This document shows positions 38,589 through 51,500 of a DNA stretch of 64,000 nucleotides, one piece after another. Source of the stretch: Eulemur rufifrons (taxonomy: Eukaryota > Chordata > Mammalia > Primates > Lemuridae); NCBI RefSeq assembly GCF_041146395.1, contig NC_091009.1, forward strand, positions 1,351,501-1,415,500, written 5' to 3'. A program made the translations under genes and the position numbers. Under the pieces are notes generated by a model. The model saw only the letters and a program-made list of their open reading frames with translations. It was not told where the DNA came from and ran no database searches. Each line of letters begins with the position of its first letter. The first letter of the stretch is position 1.

Positions 38589-38733
38589 ACCATGCGTGAG
38601 ATGAGCCTCTGCCTTTGTCCTGCATGACAGTTGAAGCCCAACACCCAGGGTACGATGAAGTGGGGACGCAGCCTTGCTCCACATCCACAGTGCCCCGTAC
38701 GTTAGACAGGGCCCGTGCCCTAACACACACCAT
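38589..38733 (-). repeat. Type III-prime island, truncated at its 3' end, reverse
   Basis: A short island related to types I and II (CATGCGTGAGATGAGCCTCT, CACCCAGGGTACGATGAAG, GACAGGGCCCGTGCCCTAAC). It lacks the 3' block (TTGTAGGC... AGAAGTCTGAGAATT): the telomeric repeat resumes straight after CATGCGTGAG. The mirror copy at 57,661 shows the same truncation, so it predates the arm duplication. Confidence 0.75.
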
Positions 38734-38970
38734 TAAACGTAAGCCCTAACCCTATCACTAAACCAAACCCTTAGTAAGCCCTGAATCTAACTCCTAACAG
38801 TAACCCTAATCCCTGACCCTTACTCTTGCCTCTCACCATAAACCTAAACCCAACCACTAAACATAATCCTAATCTCTAACCCTAACAGTAATCCTAACCC
38901 TAATTCTAACCTAAAACCCTAACCCCTAAACCTAATCCTAGTCCCTAACACCTAACCTTACCCTAAACCC

Positions 38971-39113
38971 AATTCCAATTCTCAGACTTCTTCAATTCAA
39001 AAACTTAAAAAAGCCTACAATCCACCAATGCCGTGTCTGAGATGAGGGTCCGCCCCTATGTCCTGCATGACAGGCAGGCGCCAATGCCCAGGGTACTATG
39101 GAGTGGGGTCCGG
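38971..39113 (-). repeat. Type III island, truncated at its 5' end, abutting the 95-bp satellite
   Basis: AATTCTCAGACTTCTTCAAT, AAAGCCTACAATCCACCAAT, GAGATGAGGGTCCGCCCC and CAGGGTACTATGGAGTGGGG are island landmarks. The expected GGGCCCTGTCT end is missing: after GGGGTCCGGGGGTCTGGAG the sequence becomes the 95-bp satellite (GCTTGCTAAACTCCAGTTTG). The island and the satellite monomer point in opposite directions. Confidence 0.8.
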
Positions 39114-42100
39114 GGGTCTGGAGGCTTGCTAAACTCCAGTTTGGAAGAATTGCTATAGTCATATATAGGGATGCTTACATTTACTGATAGAAAGCAACTA
39201 TTGGTGTGTGATTTGTAGGCTTGCCTTACTCTAGTTTGGATGAAGAAGCTGAATCATATATAGGAATATTAGCTTTGAGTTAGAGGAAGCATCTATGGGG
39301 GGTGCTTTTTTGGCTTGTTAAACTCTGGTTTGGAAGAAGTTCGAGAGTCTTATATAGGAACGATATCATTCATTCAGAGAAAGCAATTATAGGGAGTTGG
39401 TTTGTAGGCTTGCTAAGCTCTAGTTTGGAGGAAGGCGAGAGTCATATATAGGAACGCTTACATTCACATAAAGCGTCTACGGGGGGACGGTTTCTAGGCT
39501 TCCTAAACTCTAGCTTGGAAAAAGAGGACAGTTATGTATAGGAACTCTCGGCGGGGGATTTGTAGCATTGCTAAAATCTTAGATTGGAAAAGTTGCGAGA
39601 GTCATACATAGGAATGTTAACATTCACTCAATGAAAGCAACTATAAGGGGTGCTTTCCAGGCTGGCTACACTCTAATTTGGAAAAAGTGCGACAGTCATA
39701 TATAGGAAGGCTTATATTCACTCAGACAAAGCAATTATGTGTAGGTGTATAGTAGGCATGCTAACTCTAGTTTGGAAAATTTCGAGAGCCATGTATAGGA
39801 AAGCTTACAGTAACTTAGAGAAAGCAACGAATGGGGGTGGAGTGTAGGCTTGCTAAACTCTAGTTTGGAGGAAGTGCCATAGTCCTATATAGGAACGCTT
39901 AAATTCGTTCAGAGAAAACAGCTGTCGGGGATTGGTTTGTAGACATAACTCAAGTTTGGAAGAAGTGCGAGAGACATATATAGGAATGTTTACATTGACT
40001 CAAAGAAAGCAACTATGGGGGAGTGTTATTTTGGCATGCCAGATGCTAGTTAGGAAGAAGTACAAGACTCATATATAGGAACGCTTACATTCACACACCG
40101 AGAGCAACTACGGAGTAGTGTCAGGTAGACATGTTAAAGTCTAGCTTGGGAGAAGTTCCAGAGTCCTATATAGGAAAGGTAACAGCCACTTTGAAAAAGC
40201 AAGTCTTGGCGGGTGGTTTGTAGGCCTGCAAAACCCTGTTTTGGTTGAAGTGTGAGAGTCATATATGAGAACGCTTGCATTCACTCAGAGAAAGCAACGA
40301 TGGGGTTGTTTGTAGGCTTACTAAACTGCAGTTTGAAGAAGCACGAGAATCACATATAGGAACACATACATTTTGACGCACTGAAAGTAACTATGGGGTG
40401 GTGTTTTATAGGCATGCTAAACTCTAGTTTGGACGAAGTTTGAGAATCACATATAAGAAAGCTTACAGTCACTTAGAGAAAGCAAATCTCTGGGTGTGGA
40501 ATGTAGGCCTGCTAAACTCTATTTTGGTTGAAGTGTGAGAGTCATATATGGGAACGCTTACATTCACTCAGAGAAAACAACGTTTGGGTGGTGGTTTGTA
40601 GGGCATACTAAACTGTAGTTTGGAAGAAGTACGAGAGTCCTATATAGGAACACTTACATTCACGCAGAGAAAGCACTTATGGCGTCAGGTTTTGTAGGCA
40701 TGCTAAACTGCAGTTTGGAAGAAGTTGGAGAACCTTATACAGGAATGATTACCATCACCTAGGGAAAGCAACTCTCGGGAGATTGTTTGTACACATGCTA
40801 AACTCTAATTTGGATGAAGTGTGAGAGTCAAACATGGGACCGCTTACATTCCCTCAGAGAAACAACATTGGGCTGGGTTTTGTAGGCATACTAATTAGTT
40901 TGGAAGAAGTACAAGAATGATATTTGGGAACGCTTACATTCACCCAGAGAAAGCAACTACGGGGTGGTGTTTTGTAAGCATGCTATAGTTTGGAAGAAGT
41001 TCTAAACCTGAACAGTCACTTAGAGAAAGCAACTCTTGGTGGGTGATTTTTAGGTCTGCTAAATTGTATTTTGAAAGAAGTACCAGAGTCATATATACTA
41101 ATGCTTACATTCATGCAAAGAAAAAACTATGGGGTGATGTTTTGTGGGCATGTTAACCTGTAGTTTGGAAGAAGTTGGAGAGTCTTATTTAGGAAAGCTT
41201 ACAGTCACCTAGAGAAAGCAACTCTCGGGAGATCCTTTCTTGGCCTGCTAAACTCTACTTTGCATCAATTGTGAGAGTCAAACATGGGAATGCTTTCATT
41301 CATTCAGAGAACGCAACGTTTGGGTGGTGGTTTGTAGGCATTCTAAACTGTATTTTGGAGGAAGTACGAGAGTCATATATCTGAACGCTTACATTCAGGC
41401 ATAGACAGCAACTCTGGGGTCGTATTTTGTTGACATGCTAAACTGTGGTTTGGAAGAAGTTCGAGCGTCTTATATAGGAAAGATTACAGCGACACAGAGA
41501 AAACAGCTCTCGGAAGTTTATTGGTAGGCCTGCTAAACTCTAATTTGGATGAAATGTGAGAACGCTTGCATTCATTCACTCAGAGAAAGAAACATTATCG
41601 TGATGGTTTGAAGGCATAATAACTGTCGTTGGGAAGAAGTAGGAGAGTCATATATATGAACGGTTACATTCACGCAGAGAAAGCAACTGTGGGGTGGCGC
41701 AGGTATGCATGTTAATCTGTAGTTTGGAGGAAGTGCGAGAGTCATATCTGGGGAAAATTACAGTCACTTAGAGAAAGGAACCATCTTGGGCTGGTTTGTA
41801 GATCTGCTAAATTCTATTTTGGAAACAGAGTGTGAGTCATATATGGGAACGCTTATGTTCACTCAGAGAAAGCAACCACGGTGTGGTGTTTTGTTGGCAT
41901 GCTGTAGTTTGAAAGAAGTTGGAGATTCTTATATAGGAAAGTTTACAGTCACCTAGAGAAAGCAACTCACGGGGTGTGGTTTGTAGGCCTGCTAAACTCT
42001 AATTTAGATGAAGTGAGAGAGGCATATATATGAACGCTTATATTGATGCAGAGAAAGTAACTATGGGGTGGTGTTTTGTAGGCATGCTAAAATATAATTT

Positions 42101-45100
42101 GGAAGAAGTTCGAAAGCAGACAGTCACTTAGAGAAAGCAACTCTCGGCGGTTCATTTTTCGGTCTGCTAAATTGTATTTTGAAAGAAGTACCAGAGTCAT
42201 ATATACAAACGCTTACATTCATGCAGAGAAAGCAACTGTGGGGTGGTGTTTTCTAGGCATGCTAAACTCTAGTTTGGACGAAGTTTGAGAATCACATATA
42301 AGAAAGCTTAGAGTCACTTAGAGAAACCAAATCTCTGGGTGTGGAATGTAGGCGTGCTAAACTCTATTTTGGTTTCAGAGTGAGAGTCATATATGGGAAG
42401 GCTTACATTCACTCAGAGAAAGCTACGATGATGTGGTGGTTTGTAGGCATACTAAACTCTAGTTTGGAAGAAGTAGGAGAATGATATATGGGAACACTTA
42501 CATTCATGCAGAGAAAGCAATTATGGGGTGGATTTTTTGTAGCCATGCTAATCTCTATTTCGCAAGAAGTTAAAGAGTAATATATAGGAAAACGTACCGT
42601 CATTTATAGAAACCAACTTTCGGGGGATGGTTTGTAGGCCTGCAAAACTCTACTTTCGAAGAAGGGGGAGAGTCATATTGGGGACTGCGTACATTCACTC
42701 AGAGAAATCAACGATGGGGTTGTGGTTTGTAGGCATACTAAACTCTAGTTTGGAAGAAGTACGAGAATCATATATAGGAACGCTTACATTCATGCAGAGA
42801 AAGCAACTATGGAGTGATGTTTGTATGCCTACTAAACTATAGTTTGGGGGATGTTCGAGAGTCATATCTGGGAAGTTTACAGTCATTTAGAGAAAGCAAC
42901 TCTTGGGGGGGTGGTTCGTAGGCCTGCTAAACTCTATTTTCAATGAAGTGTTAGAATCATATACAGGAACGCTTACATTCACTCAGAGAAAGCAACGTTG
43001 GGGTGGCCGTTTTTGAGCATACTGAACTCTACTTTGGAAGAGGTACGAGAGACATATATAGGAACGCTTACATTAACACAGAGAAAGCAAATATGGGGTG
43101 CTGTAGTGCAGGCATGCTAAACTATAGATTGGAAGAAGTTCGAAAGCTGACAGTCATTTACAGAAAGCAACTCTTGGCGGGTGATTTTTAGGTCTGCTAA
43201 ATTGTATTTTGAAAGACGTACCAGAGTCATATAGACAAACGCTTACATTCATGCAGAGAAAGAAACTATGGGGTGATGTGTTGTGGGGATGCTAAACTGC
43301 AGTTTGGAAGGAGTTCGAGAGTGTTATATAGGATAACTTACAGTCACCTAGAGAAAGCAACACTCGGGACAGCTTTGCAAGCCTGTAAACACTAATTAGC
43401 AGCAATTGTGAGAGTCAAACATGGGAACGCTTACATTCACTCAGAGAACACAACGTTTGGGTGGTGATTTGTAGGCATCATAACTGTAGTTTGGAAGAAG
43501 TAGGAGAGTCATATATATGAACGGTTACATTCACGCAGAGAAAGCAACTGATGGGTGGCGTATGTACGCATGTTAATGTATACTTTGGAGGAAGTTCGGG
43601 AGTCCTATCTGGGGAAAATTGCAGTCACTTAGAGAAAGCAACCATCGGGGGCCGTTTTGTAGATCTGCTAAATTCTATTTTGGAAGAAGAGAGAAAGTCA
43701 TATGTGGGAACGCTTATGTTCACTCAGAGAAATCAACGATGGGGCAGTGTTTCGTTGGCATGCTAAACTAGTTTGGAAGAAGTTCGCGAGTCTTATATAA
43801 GAAAGCTTACAGTCACCTAGAGAAAGTAACTCTCGGCAGATTGTTTCTAAGCATGCTAAACTCTAATTTGCGTCAATTGTGAGAGTCAAACATGGGAACG
43901 CTTACATTCACTCAGAGAACGCAACGTTTGGGTGGTGGTTTGTAAGCATTCTAAACTGTATTTTGGAGGAAGTAGGAGAGTCATATATACGAATGCTTAC
44001 ATTCACGCAGAGAAAGCAACTCTGGGGTCGTATTTTGTTGGCATGCTAAACTGTGGTTTGGAAGAAGTTCGAGAGCCTTATATAGGAAAGATTACAGTGA
44101 CACAGAGAAAACAACTCTCTGTAGTTTGTTGGTAGGTCTGCTAAACTGTAATTTGGATGAAGTGTGAGAACGCTTGCATTCACTCAGAGAAAGAACTTTG
44201 TCGTGGTGGTTTGTAGGAATAACAACTGTAGTTCAAAGAAGTAGGAGAGTCATATATGAACGGTTACATTCACGCAGAGAAAGCAATTGTGGGGTGGTGT
44301 ATGTAATCATCATAATCTGTAGTTTGGAGGAAGTTCGAGAGTCATATCTGGGGAAAATTAGAGTCACTTAGAGAAAGGAACCATCGGGGGCTGGTGTGTA
44401 GGTCTGCTAAATTCTATTTTGGAAAAAGAGTGAGAGTCATATATGGGAACGCTTATGTTCACCCAGAGAAATCAACGATGGGGCGCTGTATTGTTGGCAT
44501 GCCAAACTGTAGTTTGGAAGAAGTTCGAGAGTCTTATATAGGAAAGTTTACAGTCACCTAGAGAAAGCAACTCACAGGAGGTGGTTTGTAGGCCGCTAAA
44601 CTCTAATTTGGATGAAGTGAAAGAGGCATACATGGATATGCTTCATTCACTCAGAGAAAGGTAAGTTGGAGTGGCGGTTTTTAGGTATACTAAACTCCAG
44701 TTTGGAAGAAGTACGAGAGTCATATATATGAACGCTTATATGGACGCAGAGAAAGCAACTATGGGGTGGTGTTTTGTAGGCATGCTAAAATATAATTTGG
44801 AAGAAGTTCGAAAGCAGACAGTCACTTAGAGAAAGCAACTCTTGGCGGTGGATTTTTAGGTCTGCTAAATTGTATTTTGAAAGAAGTACCAGTGTCATAT
44901 ATAAGAACGCTTACATTCATGCAGAGAAAGCATCTGTGGGGTGGTGTATTGTAGGCATGCTAAAATCTAGTTTGGACGAAGTTTGTGAATCACATATAAG
45001 AAAGCTTAGAGTCACTTAGAGAAAGCAAATCTCTGGTTGTGGAATGTAGGCGTGCTAAACTCTATTGTGGTTTAAGACTGAGCGTCATATATGGAAAGGG

Positions 45101-46576
45101 TTACATTCACTCAGAGAAAGCAACGATGGTGTGGTGGTTTGTAGGCATACTAAACTTTAGTTTGGAAGAAGTAGGAGAATGATATATGGGAACGCTTACA
45201 TTCATGCAGAGAAAGCAATTATGCGGTGGATTTTTTGCACCCATGCTAATCTCTAGTTTGGAAGAAGTTATATAGGAAAGCGTACACTCATTTATAGAAA
45301 CCAATTTACGGGGGATGGATGGTAGGCCTGCAAAACTCTACTTTGGAAGAAGGGGGAGAGTCATATTGGGGACCGCGTACATTCACTCAGAGAAATCAAC
45401 GATGGGGTTGTGGTTTGTAGGCATACTAAACTCTAGTTTGGAAGAAGTACGAGAATCATATATAGGAACGCTTACATTCATGCAGAGAAAGCAACTATGG
45501 AGTGATGTTTGTATGCCTACTAAACTATAGTTTGGGGGATGTTCGAGAGTCATATCTGGGAAGCTTACAGTCATTTAGAGAAAGCAACTCTCTGGGGGTG
45601 GTTCGTAGGCCTGCTAAACTCTATTTTCAATGAAGTGTTAGAATCATATACAGGAACGCTTACATTCACTCAGAGAAAGCAACGTTGGGGTGGTGGTTTG
45701 TAGGTATACTAACCTGTAATTTGGAAGAAGCAAAAGAATCACATATAGAACCGCTTACATTCAGGCACTGAAAGCCACTATGGGTTCGTGTTTTTAGGCA
45801 TGCTAAACTGTAGTTTGGAAGAAGTTCGAAAGCTGTCACTTAGAGAAAGAAACTCTCTGCGGGTGATTTTTAGGTCTGCTAAATTGTGTTTTGAAATAAG
45901 TACCAGAATCATAGTTACAAACGGTTACATTCATGCAGAGAAAGAAACTATGGGGTGATGTTTTGTGGGCATGCTAAACTGCCCACAAAACTTCTAAGAA
46001 GTTCGAGAGTCTTATATAGGAAAGCTTACAGTCACCTAGAGAAAGCAACTCTCGGGAGATGGTTTCTAAGCCTGCTAAACTAATTTGCACCGATTGTTAA
46101 AGTCAAACATGGGAAGGTTTACATCCACTCAGAACGCAACGTTTGGGTTGTGGTTTGTGGCCATAATAACTGTAGTTCGGAAAAAGTAGGAAAGTCATAT
46201 ATATGAACGGTTACATTCACGCAGAGAAAGCAACTGTTGGGTACCGTATGTACGCGTGCTAATCTATAGTTTGGAGGAAATTCGAGAGTCATATCTAGGG
46301 AAAATTACAGTCACATAGCTAAATCAACCATCGGGGACTGGTTTGTAGGTCTGCTAAATTCTATTTTGGAAAAAGAGATTCATATAAGGGAATGCTTATG
46401 TTCACTCAGAGAAAGCAACGATCCGGTGGTGTATTGTTGGCATGCTAAACTGTAGTTTGGAAGAAGTTCGAGAGTTTTATATAGGAAAGCTTACATTCAC
46501 CTAGAGAAAGCAACTTTCAGGATGTGGTTTATAGGCCTGGTGAACTCTAATTTGGATCAAGTGTGAGAGTCATACA
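39114..46576 (+). repeat. 95-bp satellite array, forward half
   Basis: Tandem monomers of about 95 bp (for example, successive GAGAAA landmarks at 42,226, 42,321, 42,416, 42,511, 42,607 and 42,702), roughly 78 copies. A typical monomer has TTGTAGGCATGCTAAACTCT, GTTTGGAAGAAGT, GAGAGTCATATATAGGAA, a TTACATTCACTCAGAG-type block and AAAGCAACTATGGGG. Monomers cycle through three kinds, told apart by ATTCACTCAGAG, ATTCATGCAGAG and AGTCACTTAGAG, giving a 285-bp trimer unit over much of the array. I know of no named satellite to match it to. It has no telomeric hexamers and no coding potential. Confidence 0.9.
40980..46570 (+). repeat. 2.6-2.7-kb higher-order repeat in the forward half
   Basis: Distinct monomer series recur at a longer period. 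The block with TCATATTGGGGAC and GTTGTGGTTTGTAGGCATAC at 42,627-42,886 returns at 45,315-45,574 (2,688 bp). AACTCTGGGGTCGTATTTTG at about 41,410 returns near 44,012 (about 2,605 bp). The offsets differ by about one monomer, so gain or loss of single monomers has occurred between copies. Confidence 0.75.
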
Positions 46577-46582
46577 TACGAG
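46571..46582. other. Orientation reversal inside the 95-bp array
   Basis: GTGTGAGAGTCATACATACG belongs to a forward monomer. From AGTTCCAAAATACAGTTTAG onward monomers read in reverse (CCAAAATACAGTTTAGTATG). The change occurs inside one monomer with no spacer. Confidence 0.85.
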
Positions 46583-47126
46583 TTCCAAAATACAGTTTAG
46601 TATGCCTACAAACCACCAGCCCAACATTGCTTTCTCTGAGTGGATATAGGCTTTCCCTTATATGAATCTCGGACTGCTTTCAAAATGCAATTTACCGGAC
46701 CTACAAAACACCGCCTGAGAGTTGCTTTCTCTCACTATAAGCTTTCCTATATATGACTTTGGAACATAGTTTAGCATGCCAACAAAAGGCCACCCCATAG
46801 TTTGCGTGAATGTAAGCGTTCCTATGCATCACGCTCGTACTTCTTCCAAAGTATAGTACACCTACAAACCACCTCCCCAACTTTGCTTTTTCTGAGTGAA
46901 TGTAAGCATTCTTTTATTCTCGTACTTCCTCCAAACTCCAGTTTAGTGTGACTAAAAACCACCACCGCAACCCTGCTTTCTCTGAGTGAATGTTAGCGTT
47001 CCCGTTTATGATTCACACTTCATCCAAAATAGAATTTAGCAGAACTACAAACCGGCCCCCAAGGGTTGCTTTCTCTATGCGACTGTAAGCTTTCCTATTA
47101 CTCTTAACTTCTTCGCAACTAGAGAT

Positions 47127-48045
47127 TTGCATGCCTACAAAACACCACCCCATAGTTGCCCTCTCTGCGTGAATGTAAGCACTTGTATATATGACTCTGC
47201 TACTTCTTCCAAAATACAGTTTAGTATGCTTACAAACAACCAACCAAACGTTGCGTTCTCTGAGAGAATGTTAGCGTTCCCAAGTATGACTGTTCCAAAT
47301 GATGCAAAGTAGAGTTTAGCAGGCTTACAAACTATCTCTCGAAAGTTGCTTCCTCTGGGGGACTGTAAGCTTTCCTATAAAAGACTGTCGAACTTCTTCG
47401 AAACTACATTTCAGCACGCCAACAAAACATCACCACATAGTTTCTTTCTCAGCATAAATATAAGCGATTTTATATATGACTCTGGTACTTCTTTCAAAAT
47501 ACAATTTAGCAGACCTCTAAATCAACCGCCGAGAGTTGCCTTCTCTAAGTCACTGTCAGCTTTCGAACTTCTTCCAAATTATATTTTAGCAGGCCTACAA
47601 AACACCACCCCATAGTGGCCCTCTCTGGGTGAATGTAAGCGCTCATATATATGACTCTGCTACTTCCAAAATACCGTTTAGTATGCTTACAAACAACCAC
47701 CCAAAAGTTAAGTTCTCTGAGAGAATGTTAGCGTTCCCAAGTATGACTGTTCCAAATGATGCAAAGTAGAGTTTAGCAGGCTTACAAACTATCTCTCGAA
47801 AGTTGCTTCCTCTAGGGGACTGTAAGGTTTCCTATAAAAGACTGTCGAACTTCTTCGAAACTACATTTCAGCACGCCAACAAAACATCACCACATAGTTT
47901 TTCTCAGCATCAATGTAAGAGATTTTATATATGACTCTGGTACTTCTTTCAAAATACAATTTAGCAGACCTCAAAATCAACCGCCAAGAGTTGCATACTC
48001 TAAGTCACTGTCAGCTTTCGAACTTCTTCCAAATTATATTTTAGC
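47127..48045 (-). repeat. 457-bp local tandem duplication in the array
   Basis: A run of unusual monomers (GTATGACTGTTCCAAATGAT, TATCTCTCGAAAGTTGCTTC, AAGACTGTCGAACTTCTTCG) occurs at 47,261-47,460 and again 457 bp further right with few changes. This equals nearly five monomers and lies in the rearranged middle of the palindrome. Confidence 0.75.
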
Positions 48046-48599
48046 ATGCCTACAAAACACCACCCCATAGTTGCTTTCTCTGCGTCCATATAAGCGTTCA
48101 TATATATGACTCTCGTACTTCTTCCAAACTGGAGTTTAGTATACCTAAAAGCCGGCACCACAATTTACCTTTCTCTGAGTGAATGAAGCGTATCCATGTA
48201 TGCCTCTTTCACTTCATCCAAATTAGAGTTTAGTGGCCCACAAACCACCTCCTGTGAGTTGCATTCTCTAGGTGACTGTAAACTTTCCTATATAAGACTC
48301 TCGAACTTCTTCCAAACTACAGTTTAGCATGCCAACAATACAGCGCCCCATCGTTGATTTCTCTGAGTGAACATAAGCGTTCCCATATATGACTCTCACT
48401 CTTCTTCCAAAATAGAATTTAGCAGACCTACACAACACCCGATGGTTCCAATTCTCTACGTGACTCTAATTTTTCCCACATAAGACTCTCGAACTTTCTC
48501 CAAACTATAGATTATGATGATTACATAGGCCACCCCACAGTTGCTTTCTCTGCGTGAATGTAACCGTTCATATATGACTCTCCTTCTTTTAAACTACAG

Positions 48600-51500
48600 C
48601 ATTTATTCCTACAAACCATCACGACAACGTTCTTTCTCTGAGTGAATGCAAGCATTCTCACACTTCATCCAAATTACAGTTTAGCAGACCTACCAACAAA
48701 CTACAGAGAGTTGTTTTTCTCTGTGTCACTGTAATCTTTCTTATGTAAGGCTCTCGAACTTCTTCCAAACCACAGTTTAGCATGCCAACAAAATACGACC
48801 CCAGAGTTGCTTTCTCTGCGTGAATGTAAGCATTCGTATATATGAGTCTCCTACTTCCTCCAAAATACAGTTTAGAATGCTTACAAACCACCACCCAAAC
48901 GTTGCGTTCTCTGAGTGAATGTAAGCGTTCCCATGTTTGACTCTCACAATTGATGCAAATTAGAATTTAGCATGCTTAGAAACAATCTCCCGAGAGTTGC
49001 TTTCTCTAGGTGACTGTAATTTTCCCCAGATATGACTCTCGCACTTCCTCCAAACTACAGATTAGCATGCATACATACGCCACCCAACAGTTGCTTTCTC
49101 TGCGTGAATGTAACCGTTCATATATATGACTCTCCTACTTCTTCTGAACTACAGTTATTATGCCTACAAACCACCACCCAAACGTTGTGTTCTCTGAGTG
49201 AATGTAAGCGTTCCAATGTTTGACTCTCACAATTGCTGCTAGTTAGAGTTTAGCAGGCTTGCAAAGCTCTCCTGAGTGTTGCTTTCTCTAGGTGACTAAG
49301 CTATCCAAATAACACTCTCGAACTCCTTCCAAACTGCAGTTTAGCATCCCCACAACACATCACCCCATATTTTCTTTCTACGCATGAATGTAAGCGTTTG
49401 TATATAAGACTCTGACACGTCTTTCAAAATACAATTTAGCAGACTGAAAAAATCACCCGCCAAGAGTTGCTTTCTCTAAGTGACTGTCAGCTTTCGAACT
49501 TCTTCCAATCTATAGTTTAGCATGCCTGCACTACAGCACCCCGTATTTGCTTTCTCTGTGTTAATGTAAGCGTTCGTATTTATGTCTCTCGTACCTCTTC
49601 CAAAGTAGAGTTTAGTATGCTCAAAAACGGCCACCCCAACTTTGCTTTCTCTGAGTGAATGTAAGCGTTCCTGTATATGATTTTAACACTTCATTGAAAA
49701 TAGAGTTTAGCAGGCCTACGAACCACCCCCCGAGAGTTACATCCTCCAAACTATAGTTTAGTAGGCATACAAACATCACTCCATAGTTGCTTTCTCTGCG
49801 TGAATGTAACCGTTCATATATATGACTTTCCTACTTCTTCCGAACTACAGTTATTATGGCCACAAACTACAACCCAAACCTTGCGTTCTGAGTGGATGTA
49901 AACCTTCCCATATTTGACTTTAACAGTTGGTGCAAATTAGCAGGCTTAGAAACCATCTCCCGAGAGTTGCTCTCTCTAGGTGACTGTAAGCTTTGCTATA
50001 TAAGATTCTAAACTTCCTCCAAACTATAGTTTAGTAGGCATAAAAACATCACTCCATAGTTGCTTTCTCTGCATGAATGTAAGCGTTCCTATATATGATT
50101 CTCGTACTTCCTCCAAACTAGAGTTTAGTATGCCTACAAAACACAAGCCCATCCTTGATTTCTCTGAGTCAATGTACGTGGTCCCCAATATGACTCTCCC
50201 CCTTCTTCCAAAGTAGAGTTTTGCAGGCCTACCGTCCATCCCCCGAAAGTTGGTTTCTATAAATGACTGTACGCTTTCCTATATAACTTCTTCCAAACTA
50301 GAGATTAGCATGGGTACAAAAACCCACCCCATAATTGCTTTCTCTGCATGAATGTAAGCATTCCCAAATATCATTTTCCTACTCTTCCAAACTAGAGTTT
50401 AGTATGCCTACAAACCACCACATCATCGTTGCTTTCTCTGAGTGAATGTAACCCTTTCCATATATGACTCTCAATCTTAAACCAAAATAGAATTTAGCAC
50501 GCCTACATTCCACAACCAGAAATTTGCTTTCCCTAAGAGACTCTAAGCTTTCTTATATGTGATTCTCAAACTTCGTCCAAACTAGAGTTTAGCACGCCTA
50601 GAAAACACCACCCCACAGTTGCTTTCTCTGCATGAATGTAAGCGTTTGTATATATGACACTGGTACTTCTTTCAAAATACAATTTAGCAGACCTAAAAAT
50701 CTACCGCCAAGAGTTGCTTTCTCTGACTGTCTGCTTTCGAACTTCTTCCAAACTATATTTTAGCATGCCAACAAAACACCACCCCATAGTTGCTTTCTCT
50801 GCGTCCATATAAGCGTTCATATATATGTCTCTCGTACTTCTTCCAAACTGGAGTTTAGTATACCTAAAAACCGGCACCACAATTTACCTTTCTCTGAGTG
50901 AATGAAGCGTATCCATGTATGCCTCTTTCACTTCATCCAAATTAGAGTTTAGCGGCCTACAAACCACTTCCTGTGAGTTGCTTTCTCTAGGTGACTGTAA
51001 ACTTTCCTATATAAGACTCTCGAACTTCTTCCAAACTACAGTTTGGCATGCCAACAATACAGCGCCCCATCGTTGATTTCTCTGGGTGAACATAAGCGTT
51101 CCCATATATGACTCTCACTCTTTTTCCAAAATAGAATTTAGCAGACCTACACACCAGCCCCCGATGGTTCCTTTCTCTAAATGACTCTAATTTTCCCCAG
51201 ATATGACTCTCGAACTTCCTCCAAACTACAGATTATGATGATTACATACGCCACCCCACAGTTGCTTTCTCTGCGTGAATGTAACCGTTCATATATGACT
51301 CTCCTACTTCTTTGAACTACAGTTGTTATTCCTACAAACCACCACGACAAAGTTCTTTCTCTGAGTGAATGCAAGCGTTCTCACACTTCATACAAATTAC
51401 AGTTTAGCAGACCTACCAACAAGCTACAGAGAGTTGTTTTCTCTGTGTCACTGTAATCTTTCCTATATAAGGCTCTCGAACTTCTTCCAAACCACAGTTT

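Larger units (their letters stand above)
37097..38970 (-). repeat. Degenerate CCCTAA between the 1.88-kb array and the 95-bp satellite
   Basis: Telomere-like variants with islands Ic, Ib and III-prime. The order and spacing are mirrored at 57,421-59,300. No gene is visible. Confidence 0.85.
35105..45574 (+). repeat. Left arm of the large inverted repeat
   Basis: Read on the bottom strand, this arm matches 50,024-61,640 in order: telomere-like DNA, Ia, Ic, Ib, III-prime, III, then the 95-bp array. Mirror pairs have coordinate sums of about 96,380-96,400 down to about 40,450 and about 95,550 from there inward; the step is an indel of about 845 bp. Identity looks high (only a few differences across the 145-bp III-prime island pair). 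Confidence 0.85.
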
